A DNA stretch of 8,896 nt from Sulfurospirillum sp964441765 (GCA_964441765.1 CAYTVI010000078.1:1-8896), one strand, 5' to 3'. Positions 1 through 6,798 are shown, numbered from the stretch's first letter. The notes: generated by a model from the sequence alone, not told the origin. Program-made: numbers and translations.

Positions 1-7
1 ATAAAAG

Positions 8-40
8 AAGCGTAACGAGGGAGACAAGCTCGTTACGCTT
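8..40 (-). terminator. Intrinsic terminator of the amt-glnK operon
   Basis: A perfect 12-bp inverted repeat (AAGCGTAACGAG at 8-19, its complement at 29-40) encloses a 9-nt loop. Read on the minus strand, the stem is followed by CTTTTAT, a U-rich tail, and it begins 10 bp after the glnK stop codon. On the plus strand there is no T-run, so it appears to serve only the minus-strand operon. Confidence 0.85.
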
Positions 41-50
41 TGTTGAAGCC

Positions 51-389
51 TTAGATGGCTTCGTTATCGGTTTCACCTGTTCGGATACGAACACTTTTTT
101 CAACGTTGGTGACAAAAATCTTTCCATCACCGATTTTGCCTGTTCTAGCACTTTTAACGATGGTTTCGATGACTTTATCGACCAACTCATCAACAACGAC
201 CACTTCGATTTTGATTTTTGGTAAAAAATCAACCACATACTCAGCACCTCTATAAAGCTCTGAGTGTCCTTGTTGTCTTCCGTATCCTTTGACTTCGCTC
301 ACCGTCATACCTGTGATGTCAAGCTCTGCTAAAGCGTCTTTAACATCTTCGAGTTTAAATGGTTTAATGATAGATTCTATCTTTTTCAT
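51..389 (-). CDS. glnK: P-II family nitrogen regulatory protein (GlnK/GlnB)
   Basis: This is a 112-residue P-II signal protein, the normal family length. P-II trimers bind ATP/ADP and 2-oxoglutarate, and dock on Amt to close the ammonium channel when nitrogen is plentiful. Visible marks are the T-loop (about residues 37-55) with Tyr51 in the signature ELYRGAEY, the 2-oxoglutarate ligands Gln39 and Lys58, the B-loop TGKIGDGKIF (83-92), and the C-loop with Arg101 and Arg103 that contact nucleotide phosphates. Tyr51 is the residue uridylylated by GlnD in proteobacteria; whether this organism has GlnD cannot be seen here. The ATG is preceded by AAGGA with 7 nt spacing. It is the second gene after amt, 18 bp downstream, so it should be co-transcribed. 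The glnK name rests on that linkage; by sequence alone it resembles GlnB equally well. Confidence 0.95.
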   Translation of the reverse strand: MKKIESIIKPFKLEDVKDALAELDITGMTVSEVKGYGRQQGHSELYRGAEYVVDFLPKIKIEVVVVDELVDKVIETIVKSARTGKIGDGKIFVTNVEKSVRIRTGETDNEAI

Positions 390-407
390 ACTGTTATCCT
401 TTTACTG

Positions 408-1724
408 TTATCTTAGGTTAAAGGCTTTTTCGCCGTGTGCTACTTCATCTAAACCTTGTGACTCTTCATCGCTCTCAACTCTTGCACCACCTGTTAGGAT
501 AGAAGCAATTTTAAAGACGATAGCCGTTGCAATCGCTGTATAGATAGCTGTTACCACAACACCTTCAACTTGAATAAGAAGTTGGTCAGGGTTTCCATAG
601 AGTAAACCTTTTCCAAGCTCATTTACTTCAGGGTTTGCAAAGATACCCGTTGCAATCGCACCCCAAATACCCGCAAGTCCGTGGATACCAAAAGCATCCA
701 AAGAGTCATCGTATTTAAGTGCTTTTTTAAGACCATTGACACCGTAAAACGCTACAACACCTGCTACAAGACCGATAACAAGAGCGCCTGCTGTGTCGAC
801 AAAACCTGCCGCTGGTGTAATAGCAACAAGACCCGCAACGATACCAGAAGCGATACCTAGTAGTGTAAACTTTTTATAAGTAACATACTCAACAATCATC
901 CAAGAAACAGCAGCAACTGCTGCGGCTGTATTGGTCACCAAAAACGCACTTGCGGCGATGCCATCTGCACCTAATTCACTTCCTGCGTTAAATCCAAACC
1001 ATCCAAACCAAAGCATACTTGCACCAAGAACGGTGAGTGTTACAGAAGATGGGAACATTGCTTTACCGAAATCCGTACGTTTACCAAGCATAAGTGCCAT
1101 GACTAAACCAGCAACACCCGCATTGATGTGAACAACCGTACCGCCTGCAAAGTCTAAAACGCCATCTGCTGAGAGGAATCCACCACCCCATACCCAGTGA
1201 GCAATAGGTGCGTACACAACGATAACCCAAATAGGTACAAAAATCATCCATGTTGAAAATTTCAAACGCTCAATCAACGCACCACTAATAAGCGCAACCG
1301 TGATACCTGCAAAGGTCATTTGAAACGCTGCAAACAAAAGAACAGGAATGTTTCCGGTTGCCCAAATGTCTGTGACTTTAATACCACTCATAAAAAGTGC
1401 ATCAAATCCAATAAATCCACCGATATCGGTACCAAACGCTAGGGTGTAACCACACACAACCCAAATGATACTCGCAAGCACATATCCCATCACACTCATC
1501 GCAACGGTGTTGAGGAGGTTTTTAGAACGTGACATACCACCATAAAAGAGTGCAAGACCCGCGGGTGTCATCAACATAACAAGCGCTGTGGCTGTTAAAA
1601 CCCAAGCAGTATTTCCAACGTCAAGTGTTGGGGCTGCCTCGGCAACTTCAGCTGCGACTTCTTCCGCCGCCCAAAGTGTAGATACTGGCAACAAAGTTGC
1701 AAGTGAGAGTAGTTTACTTCTCAT
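408..1724 (-). CDS. amt: Ammonium transporter (Amt/MEP/Rh family)
   Basis: This 438-residue inner-membrane ammonium channel begins with a probable cleavable signal peptide (residues 1-19, ending LWA before AEE), as in E. coli AmtB, followed by an Ala/Glu-rich linker and about 11 membrane segments. By alignment from memory with AmtB, the functional residues are present: the Phe gate F138 and F245, the external site W179 and S249, D191, and the pore twin histidines H199 and H348. The family signature DFAGGTVVHINAG lies at 191-203. The C-terminal tail (GLDEVAHGEKAFN) matches the segment that contacts GlnK, which fits the glnK gene 18 bp downstream. The start ATG has AGGAGG 5 nt upstream. In many proteobacteria the order is glnK then amt; here it is reversed. 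Confidence 0.96.
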   Translation of the reverse strand: MRSKLLSLATLLPVSTLWAAEEVAAEVAEAAPTLDVGNTAWVLTATALVMLMTPAGLALFYGGMSRSKNLLNTVAMSVMGYVLASIIWVVCGYTLAFGTDIGGFIGFDALFMSGIKVTDIWATGNIPVLLFAAFQMTFAGITVALISGALIERLKFSTWMIFVPIWVIVVYAPIAHWVWGGGFLSADGVLDFAGGTVVHINAGVAGLVMALMLGKRTDFGKAMFPSSVTLTVLGASMLWFGWFGFNAGSELGADGIAASAFLVTNTAAAVAAVSWMIVEYVTYKKFTLLGIASGIVAGLVAITPAAGFVDTAGALVIGLVAGVVAFYGVNGLKKALKYDDSLDAFGIHGLAGIWGAIATGIFANPEVNELGKGLLYGNPDQLLIQVEGVVVTAIYTAIATAIVFKIASILTGGARVESDEESQGLDEVAHGEKAFNLR

Positions 1725-1757
1725 GAAATCCTCCTGTTAATGTGTTAAACTGATGAA

Positions 1758-1766
1758 ATTGTATCA
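1758..1766 (-). promoter_or_regulatory. Probable amt-glnK promoter (extended -10)
   Basis: On the minus strand the sequence reads TGATACAAT: a TGn extension plus TACAAT, five of six matches to TATAAT. It would start transcription near 1751, giving a leader of about 27 nt that carries the AGGAGG site. No good -35 box lies 17 bp upstream, which is common in Campylobacterota. I found no sigma-54 element (TGGCAC-N5-TTGC) here, although amt genes elsewhere often use one. Confidence 0.45.
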
Positions 1767-1795
1767 CTACTTAGATTTTAAACTATGCACTTAAT

Positions 1796-1812
1796 TGATT
1801 AAAATTTAATCA
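1796..1812. repeat. 17-nt palindrome between divergent promoters, possible operator
   Basis: TGATTAAA at 1796-1803 and TTTAATCA at 1805-1812 form a perfect 8-bp inverted repeat around one base. It lies upstream of the presumed amt promoter and about 45 bp upstream of the opgB -10 box, a position suited to a dimeric regulator. The half-sites resemble FNR/CRP-type TTGAT but the spacing is wrong for that family. AT-rich DNA yields such repeats by chance, so an operator role is inference. Confidence 0.35.
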
Positions 1813-1857
1813 GTCTGCAAAAGTAGAAGATTTTACTTCAAAGCGCACCATACAAGC

Positions 1858-1863
1858 TATAAT
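1858..1863 (+). promoter_or_regulatory. Probable opgB promoter (-10 box)
   Basis: A perfect TATAAT at 1858-1863 predicts a start near 1870 and a leader of about 35 nt before the opgB ATG. No convincing -35 is seen at 1835-1840 (ACTTCA). Confidence 0.5.
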
Positions 1864-1886
1864 ACCGCTTTAGATTTTATCGACAT

Positions 1887-1891
1887 GAGGA
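1887..1891 (+). promoter_or_regulatory. Distant ribosome binding site of opgB
   Basis: GAGGA at 1887-1891 is the only Shine-Dalgarno-like sequence before the ATG at 1905, but the 13-nt spacer is long. No earlier in-frame start exists, because a TAG at 1893-1895 closes the frame. Translation may therefore be inefficient, or the site may be weaker than it looks. Confidence 0.4.
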
Positions 1892-1904
1892 ATAGTTTAC
1901 AGCC

Positions 1905-3836
1905 ATGCACCACCTTTTTTGGTTATCACTCTCTCTCTTTTTCAGCGCTCTTGTTCTTTCTTACTATCAAGAACGTACAAAACGCCACTTGCTTTTAGGT
2001 GCTATTTTAGTTTTTGTCTATTTATGTATGAGTGCTTTTTATATTGTGGCAGATTATTTTACGGGCGAGGGGATTAACGACGCGGTTATTTTCCATTTGC
2101 GTTATGGGTTAGATGGCTCTGGTTTTGGTGATTATTATTTAATCATCGCTATTGGTGTGGGTTTATTTATTGTAAGCCTTATGAGTTCCATCGCTTATTA
2201 TCGTATCTTGGGTGCTCAAACAAAGAGACATTTTTCGAGAATAAAGCAGGTTTTGGTGGTTGGGCTACTCGTGTGCGCTTGGGCAATTCATCCATCGTTA
2301 TCCATGTTTTACGGAACCTTACTTAAAAGTGTTGGGTATGAGAGTGCATTAGCTAGGGAATATAGCTTTTTAGACTATTATCAAACACCTACACTTGAAG
2401 CCAATAGCGAAGAGCATCCAAATCTAGTCTATATTTTTGCAGAGAGTTTTGAAACGACCTATTTTGATGAAAAAATCTTTCCCTCTTTAGTAACGCATTT
2501 GCGTACGCTTCAACCTCAAAGTATCATGTTTACAGATATTCGCCAAGCCCTTGGGACGGGTTGGACGATTGCTGGGATGACATCAGCACTGTGCGGTATT
2601 CCTTTGGTAACGCCTACGACCAACGAGCACTCGCCTCAGGGAAATTCGATGTCAAAGATGAATACCTTTTACTCAGGGGCTGTGTGTATGAGTGATTTGT
2701 TGCATCAAGAAGGTTATAAGATGGTGTACCGCAGTGGCTCTGAGCTTGCTTTCGCAGGAGTCGATAAACTTTATAAAACACACCATTTTGATGATGTCAA
2801 AGGGATAAAAGAACTGAAGCCTCTTTTAAAAGATGTGGCGTATCAAACACCGTGGGGATTGTATGATGATACGTTGTTTGATATCAGTTTAAATGATTTT
2901 AAACGTCTCTCAAAGGCAAAGCAAAAATTTGCTCTTTTTATCTCTACGATGGATACCCATCATCCTTATGGACATGTGTCAAAAAGTTGCCAAAAACAGA
3001 CTTATGAAAAAGGTGACAACTCTATGCTCAATGCAGTGGCATGTTCGGATGAGTTAATCACACGTTTTATCAAGCAGATACAAGAATCACCTTATGGTAA
3101 AAATACCATTATTGTTGTTGGTTCTGACCACCTCGCAATGCACAATATGGCGATTGATGATTTGATGAAAGGAGAGCGTCGCAATCAATTCATGATACTT
3201 GATCCTCGTCAAACAGAAGCAAAAGTGGTGAAAAAAGCAGGAACGACCTTAGATATCAGCGCGACGTTGCTTCCACTTTTAGGCTATGATGCTAAAATGG
3301 GCTTAGGGCGCAATCTTTTATCGGATGAAAAAAGCTTAGTAGAGGAGTTTTTCAATTTTGATAAACTCCTCAGCGCATGGCATAAAGATATTGCCCGTTT
3401 TTGGGAGTTTCCAAAAATCGAAGATGATATCGAGATTGATGTCAAAAAGCAGATGATGAAGCTTGGAAAAACAGGCTATGCGCTTCCTATTCTTTTACGT
3501 TTAAGCGACAATCTCGAAGTCAGCCCTTTCTTTGAAGTCAAACTCAAGTTCTTTGAAACCACAAAATTGTTTGGTTATTTACACGATTTTGCTTACGATG
3601 AACCTTTTTTATGGGTTGACAAATGTTCACGTTTGTCTGTGTTGGATGAAAAGATTAACGCTAAGGGAAAATGGTGTATGGCGTATGGAAAATTAGGTTC
3701 CGAGCTTACTGTGAGTCATTTTCACCAAAACACGACGATTGCTTTTTCTGATTTGAATGCAACCCTTCATTTAGAAGCTTCAGAAGAAAAAGCGATGTTG
3801 CATAAAGAGATGCTCTTAAAAATCAAAGAGAAATGA
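1905..3836 (+). CDS. opgB: Phosphoglycerol transferase I-like protein (OpgB/MdoB)
   Basis: This is a 643-residue inner-membrane enzyme of the alkaline phosphatase/sulfatase superfamily. OpgB moves sn-glycerol-1-phosphate from phosphatidylglycerol onto periplasmic glucans. About four N-terminal membrane segments (near 4-20, 30-49, 78-98, 115-132) precede a periplasmic catalytic domain. The metal and active-site motifs are visible: E180 in AESFE, nucleophile T221 in WTIAGM, DTHH at 350-353 and SDH at 407-409. Similarity to E. coli OpgB, recalled from memory, runs along the whole protein, including DYFTGEGINDAV near residue 50, CGIPL, and the C-terminal FLWVDKC and KWC segments. Six cysteines (C230, C261, C362, C380, C574, C591) match E. 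coli positions and may form three disulfides. It is about 120 residues shorter than E. coli OpgB (763), lacking the C-terminal extension. No opgG or opgH is adjacent, so the acceptor is uncertain. LTA synthase or a phosphoethanolamine transferase are less likely alternatives. Confidence 0.88.
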   Translation: MHHLFWLSLSLFFSALVLSYYQERTKRHLLLGAILVFVYLCMSAFYIVADYFTGEGINDAVIFHLRYGLDGSGFGDYYLIIAIGVGLFIVSLMSSIAYYRILGAQTKRHFSRIKQVLVVGLLVCAWAIHPSLSMFYGTLLKSVGYESALAREYSFLDYYQTPTLEANSEEHPNLVYIFAESFETTYFDEKIFPSLVTHLRTLQPQSIMFTDIRQALGTGWTIAGMTSALCGIPLVTPTTNEHSPQGNSMSKMNTFYSGAVCMSDLLHQEGYKMVYRSGSELAFAGVDKLYKTHHFDDVKGIKELKPLLKDVAYQTPWGLYDDTLFDISLNDFKRLSKAKQKFALFISTMDTHHPYGHVSKSCQKQTYEKGDNSMLNAVACSDELITRFIKQIQESPYGKNTIIVVGSDHLAMHNMAIDDLMKGERRNQFMILDPRQTEAKVVKKAGTTLDISATLLPLLGYDAKMGLGRNLLSDEKSLVEEFFNFDKLLSAWHKDIARFWEFPKIEDDIEIDVKKQMMKLGKTGYALPILLRLSDNLEVSPFFEVKLKFFETTKLFGYLHDFAYDEPFLWVDKCSRLSVLDEKINAKGKWCMAYGKLGSELTVSHFHQNTTIAFSDLNATLHLEASEEKAMLHKEMLLKIKEK

Positions 3837-3839
3837 TGC

Positions 3840-4730
3840 TTAACTCTTTTTACATGTAAAAAGAATTTTTTGAAAGAGAACTCCTCCGTAAAGATTGATG
3901 ATAAGCCCACTAATGACCAGTACCGCGGCTATGATTTTCCATAAAGGAAGGCTTTCTCCTAGTAAAAGTGCAGAAGAACTGAACCCAACGATAGGGATAA
4001 GCAAGGTAAAAGGAGCAACGGTTGTCGCAGGGTGACGACTGAGCAACCAGCTCCACAGTGCAAAGCCAAAAAGTGTGACAGGATAGACCAGATAAGCAAT
4101 GGCACCAATACTTTTACCTGAAATACTAAGAAGACTTTGCACACTCCATAAATGAGACTCGAGTAGAAATGAAAGTGCTAATAAAAAGGGTAAAGAGAGT
4201 AAACTTCCCCATGTCACTAATGAGAGCATATCGACACGTCCGATTTTTTTAGAGACTAAGTTGCCTATCGCCCATGAAAGTGCGGCAAGTTCAACCAAAA
4301 TAAGCCCTGTTAGATTGACATCGCCACCTGTGTGAAATCCAACATACACAATACCCAAAAAAGCGATGCATGAGCCAAGAATTTGTGCTTTGCTCATACG
4401 CTCTTTCAAAAAAATCATCGCTAAAATTGCTGTAAAAAAGACTTGCGTTTGAAGTGTCAGTGAAGCCATGCCTGCACTAACACCCATGTACATCCCCGTA
4501 AATAAAAAACAAAAATCAAGCACAATAAGGGTTAAGGAGTAGTAAAGGAGCATTTTCCATGAGGTTTTAGGTGGTTTGATAAAAAAAACAGCAGGAAAAG
4601 CCGCAAAGAAAAAGCGTAAAAACGTCAGCATGATAGGCGGAATTTCTTGCAATGCCACTTGAATGATAACAAAATTAAGCCCCCAGATAATAACCAATAA
4701 AAGGGTAATGCTAAGATGTGTTAAAGGCAT
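3840..4730 (-). CDS. eamA: EamA-type DMT-superfamily exporter
   Basis: This 296-residue inner-membrane protein has ten predicted hydrophobic segments in two EamA repeats (about 5-130 and 140-283), the standard drug/metabolite transporter layout. Similarity to E. coli EamA (YdeD), recalled from memory, is visible in WGLNFV (16-21), the LRF and AFPAVFF stretch (38-50), MASLTLQTQVFFT (88-100), SWAIGN followed by KKI (152-163), and VAPFTLLIPIVG (238-249). E. coli EamA exports cysteine and O-acetylserine; that substrate is only inferred here because DMT specificity is hard to predict. The ATG lies 6 bp after the upstream exporter's stop codon and has no good Shine-Dalgarno, suggesting translational coupling. 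Its stop codon faces that of opgB with 3 bp between them. Confidence 0.85.
   Translation of the reverse strand: MPLTHLSITLLLVIIWGLNFVIIQVALQEIPPIMLTFLRFFFAAFPAVFFIKPPKTSWKMLLYYSLTLIVLDFCFLFTGMYMGVSAGMASLTLQTQVFFTAILAMIFLKERMSKAQILGSCIAFLGIVYVGFHTGGDVNLTGLILVELAALSWAIGNLVSKKIGRVDMLSLVTWGSLLSLPFLLALSFLLESHLWSVQSLLSISGKSIGAIAYLVYPVTLFGFALWSWLLSRHPATTVAPFTLLIPIVGFSSSALLLGESLPLWKIIAAVLVISGLIINLYGGVLFQKILFTCKKS
3845..3871 (+). terminator. Possible opgB terminator inside the 3' end of eamA
   Basis: A perfect 20-nt palindrome (TCTTTTTACATGTAAAAAGA, 3845-3864) starts 9 nt after the opgB stop codon and is followed by ATTTTTT. As RNA it folds into an AT-rich 8-bp stem with a CATG loop and a U-run. The stem is weak in GC, so termination is plausible but not certain. 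It overlaps the last codons of the convergent eamA gene. Confidence 0.4.
3850..3859. repeat. TTACATGTAA palindrome, copy 1
   Basis: This 10-bp perfect palindrome is the core of the 20-nt palindrome just after the opgB stop codon and overlaps the last eamA codons. The same 10-mer recurs at 7921 and 8577, and a 9/10 match (TCACATGTAA) lies at 4895-4904. Its role is unknown. Confidence 0.5.
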
Positions 4731-4736
4731 GGGAGC

Positions 4737-5354
4737 TTACTTTGAACTAAAAGCTAATTTGATGCCAAAGCCAATCAATGCAATACCTGCAAGTTTGATA
4801 GCCCATTTACGAGCAGAAGGGAATGTTCTCATTTTTTTTGCAATCTTATTGCCCAAAAGAACCAAGCCTGCTTGATACAAAAAGCTTAAAATACTCACAT
4901 GTAATATCATTGCGATGAGTGTGCCATGCGTTGCGTGAGGTGATAAAAACAGAGGGAAAAAAGCGACAAAAAAGAGCATTACCTTTGGATTGGTTAAGCT
5001 AACCGCACACGCTTGCCGAAAATAGACCCAGCCTGATTGGTGTGGTTCATTTGTATGGCGATGTTCAACATGGGTACGTATAAGTCCAATACCTAACCAA
5101 CACAAATAGCCTGCTCCAAAGTATTGCAAAAGTTCAAAAAGAAAAGGATTTTGTTGCATCAATGTTGCTAGTCCTGCAAGGGCAGCTATCATAAAGAGAA
5201 AATCACCCAATAACGTTCCCATCACAGCACCCATTCCTGCACCGATTCCATTGCGTGCGGTGGCATTTAAAATCGCAATGGTTCCCGCACCAGGAATAAG
5301 CTGAAAAAGTAAAATAGCCATGACAAAACTAGTGTAATTTTGAATATCAAACAT
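4737..5354 (-). CDS. LysE/RhtB family amino-acid exporter
   Basis: This 205-residue membrane protein has about six hydrophobic segments and belongs to the LysE/RhtB family, which exports amino acids and related metabolites. Family marks are the N-terminal loop LIPGAGT (19-25), the conserved Asp51 after GTLLG, and SLTNPKVMLFFVAFFP (119-134). The usual PGP tripeptide is PGA here, a variant known in some family members. The substrate cannot be told from sequence; LeuE/RhtB-like roles are possible. I chose the ATG at 5354 over a GTG at 5360 because AGAGGA sits directly against the GTG but 6 nt from the ATG. The gene heads a two-gene unit with eamA 6 bp downstream. Confidence 0.88.
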   Translation of the reverse strand: MFDIQNYTSFVMAILLFQLIPGAGTIAILNATARNGIGAGMGAVMGTLLGDFLFMIAALAGLATLMQQNPFLFELLQYFGAGYLCWLGIGLIRTHVEHRHTNEPHQSGWVYFRQACAVSLTNPKVMLFFVAFFPLFLSPHATHGTLIAMILHVSILSFLYQAGLVLLGNKIAKKMRTFPSARKWAIKLAGIALIGFGIKLAFSSK

Positions 5355-5360
5355 TGACAC

Positions 5361-5366
5361 TCCTCT
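5361..5366 (-). promoter_or_regulatory. Ribosome binding site deciding the LysE-family start
   Basis: The minus strand reads AGAGGA-GTGTCA-ATG. Zero spacing rules out the GTG as an efficient start, while the ATG two codons later has an ideal 6-nt spacer. The protein therefore most likely starts MFDIQN rather than two residues earlier. Confidence 0.7.
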
Positions 5367-5384
5367 GAAAAAATATCTGACTTG

Positions 5385-5390
5385 ATTATA
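5385..5390 (-). promoter_or_regulatory. Probable promoter of the lysE-eamA unit
   Basis: ATTATA on the plus strand is a perfect TATAAT on the minus strand. It predicts a start near 5378 and a leader of about 24 nt carrying the AGAGGA site. No clear -35 is seen near 5408-5413. Confidence 0.5.
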
Positions 5391-5450
5391 CTATCATTTA
5401 AAATAAAGGAGTGTATGATTTTAGTCCTTTTTTTATCCCACCGTATTGTT

Positions 5451-5456
5451 TATAAT
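5451..5456 (+). promoter_or_regulatory. Probable promoter of the chemoreceptor gene
   Basis: A perfect TATAAT at 5451-5456 predicts a start near 5463, about 44 nt before the ATG at 5507. The -35 region is only a T-run, as is common in this phylum. I see no flagellar sigma-28 or sigma-54 promoter. Confidence 0.45.
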
Positions 5457-5506
5457 ATTTAGTTAAATTGTTATAGCACTTGATTCCACGTTAAAAAAGG
5501 AAGCAC

Positions 5507-6688
5507 ATGAGCGTTAATTTACTTCTTATCGGAGCCAATGAAGCAACCACCCAAGAGCTTGTCTCTTTAGTCGATGCCACACTTTCTCACACTGCAGTCT
5601 ACGAAAAAGCCACGTTAGCCAACTATCAAAACTTCAATGCTAATAACTTTGACCTTATCGTCTGTTTTGCCAATCGCTATGATGAAATGGTCAAAAAATA
5701 TGGCAAAGAGAAGGTTATTTCGGTTGAGTTTGTTCCCCCTACGGATTTTTTTGTCGCGGTGAGTCGCATTCCAAGCGGTGAAGAGATTATAATTTTTAAT
5801 AACAGTGTCTCAGGTGCCAATGTCATGCTAAAATTTCTTAAATTTTATAAATTAGAGCATGTCAGTTATAAAGTAGTGCCTTTTGATGAGTGTAGCGAGA
5901 GTGAAACCAAAGAGGCACTTTCTCAAGCAAAATACATCATCGGAACCGACGGTTATGTCTCAGCGGGTAAAACACTCTATACCAAGTACAATCACTATTT
6001 GCGCCCAGATGTTACAGTTATCCCAAGCCCTCCTAGAACTGCGACGGCAGAGAGTGTCAGTGGACTAGCACAAGTGGTCACGGCGATCAATAATGATAAA
6101 GCTTTACAAGAAGCGCGTGATATCTCTAAAAAACTAGCCGAGCAGACAAAAGAGATTTCACTCATCACTCAAAGTGCTTCAAAATCCATCGAAGATACTG
6201 CCAATACCATTGTTGTGGTCAATACCAAACTGGCTTCCGAAGTAAAAAATGTTCAAGTCACCAATGCCATGGCGCAAGAACTTACCAATGCGGTTGAACA
6301 AATCGGAACCATTACCACAGCGATTAAATACATCGCGAGTGAAACCAACCTTTTAGCGCTTAATGCGACCATCGAAGCTGCGCGTGCAGGAGATCATGGA
6401 CGTGGGTTTGCTGTTGTCGCGAGTGAAGTGCGAAAGCTCTCCGACCAAAGCAACAAATCAACCGATAATATTCGTATATCCATTCAAGACGTTCAAAAAG
6501 TGGTCAATCAAATCGTTCCTGCACTACAACGCACCGTTGATGAGATTATTCGTACACAAAATGAAGTGGAGCGTATTAGCATTGCAGCGCAAGAAGAGAG
6601 TCGAGCTATGGAAGAGATTATCCGCAAGCTTCAAGTGATTGTCGATGTATCGCAGGCGTTGAATATCGCTGAAAATACGCATCACTAA
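5507..6688 (+). CDS. Soluble methyl-accepting chemotaxis protein with an unassigned alpha/beta sensor domain
   Basis: This 393-residue protein has no membrane segment or signal peptide, so it should be a cytoplasmic chemoreceptor. Residues about 197-385 form the MCP coiled-coil hairpin. The conserved CheA/CheW-binding tip is ETNLLALNATIEAARAGDHG (279-298), centred on E290. Each arm is only about 13 heptads, a short-class signalling domain, and there is no C-terminal CheR/CheB-tethering pentapeptide. Residues 1-190 form an alpha/beta module with apparent strands at NLLLIG (4-9), DLIVCF (49-54), VISVEF (70-75), EIIIFNN (93-99) and YIIGTDGY (143-150). The order suggests a two-lobed ligand-binding fold, loosely like the PrpR N-terminal sensor domain, but I cannot assign it. 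AAGGAAG lies just upstream of the ATG (4-8 nt). Neighbouring genes do not reveal the signal. Confidence 0.9.
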   Translation: MSVNLLLIGANEATTQELVSLVDATLSHTAVYEKATLANYQNFNANNFDLIVCFANRYDEMVKKYGKEKVISVEFVPPTDFFVAVSRIPSGEEIIIFNNSVSGANVMLKFLKFYKLEHVSYKVVPFDECSESETKEALSQAKYIIGTDGYVSAGKTLYTKYNHYLRPDVTVIPSPPRTATAESVSGLAQVVTAINNDKALQEARDISKKLAEQTKEISLITQSASKSIEDTANTIVVVNTKLASEVKNVQVTNAMAQELTNAVEQIGTITTAIKYIASETNLLALNATIEAARAGDHGRGFAVVASEVRKLSDQSNKSTDNIRISIQDVQKVVNQIVPALQRTVDEIIRTQNEVERISIAAQEESRAMEEIIRKLQVIVDVSQALNIAENTHH

Positions 6689-6690
6689 GC

Positions 6691-6716
6691 TATAGGAGAG
6701 AAGATTCTCGCCTATA
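6691..6716. other. Inverted repeat after the chemoreceptor gene, doubtful terminator
   Basis: TATAGGAGAGA (6691-6701) and TCTCGCCTATA (6706-6716) form an 11-bp stem with one A-G mismatch and a 4-nt loop, starting 2 nt after the stop codon. No T-run follows on either strand, so intrinsic termination would be inefficient. It may instead protect the 3' end of the mRNA. Confidence 0.4.
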
Positions 6717-6739
6717 CACTATTAAACATATCAACTTAC

Positions 6740-6768
6740 TTGACATTAAAGTGTGCTTCTGCTAGAAT
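6740..6768 (+). promoter_or_regulatory. Strong sigma-70-type promoter of the substrate-binding protein gene
   Basis: TTGACA (6740-6745), a 17-bp spacer and TAGAAT (6763-6768) preceded by TGC, an extended -10, make a near-consensus promoter. Transcription should start near 6775, 24 nt before the ATG. This is the only promoter in the window with a perfect -35, which suggests high expression. Confidence 0.75.
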
Positions 6769-6798
6769 TTCACCTATTAAAACTTTAGGAGATATCTT

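Noticed and set aside
1725..1904. Sigma-54 promoter or NtrC site upstream of amt
   Set aside because: No TGGCAC-N5-TTGC or TGCAC-type NtrC dyad with correct spacing was found on the minus strand.
1885..1990. A short out-of-frame ATG frame overlapping the opgB start, possible leader peptide
   Set aside because: It has no ribosome binding site of its own, and its codons are dictated by the opgB frame.
1905..3836. Annotation as lipoteichoic acid synthase or phosphoethanolamine transferase
   Set aside because: The family core is shared, but DYFTGEGINDAV, WTIAGM with CGIPL, and the C-terminal WVDKC and KWC segments fit OpgB much better.
5405..5434. AAAGGA/TCCTTT hairpin followed by TTTT
   Set aside because: A 6-bp stem with a 14-nt loop is weak, and it lies upstream of both divergent genes, where a terminator has no transcript to end.
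6363..6638. A 91-codon plus-strand frame inside the chemoreceptor gene
   Set aside because: It overlaps the highly conserved MCP tip coding region in another frame and shows no independent protein features.
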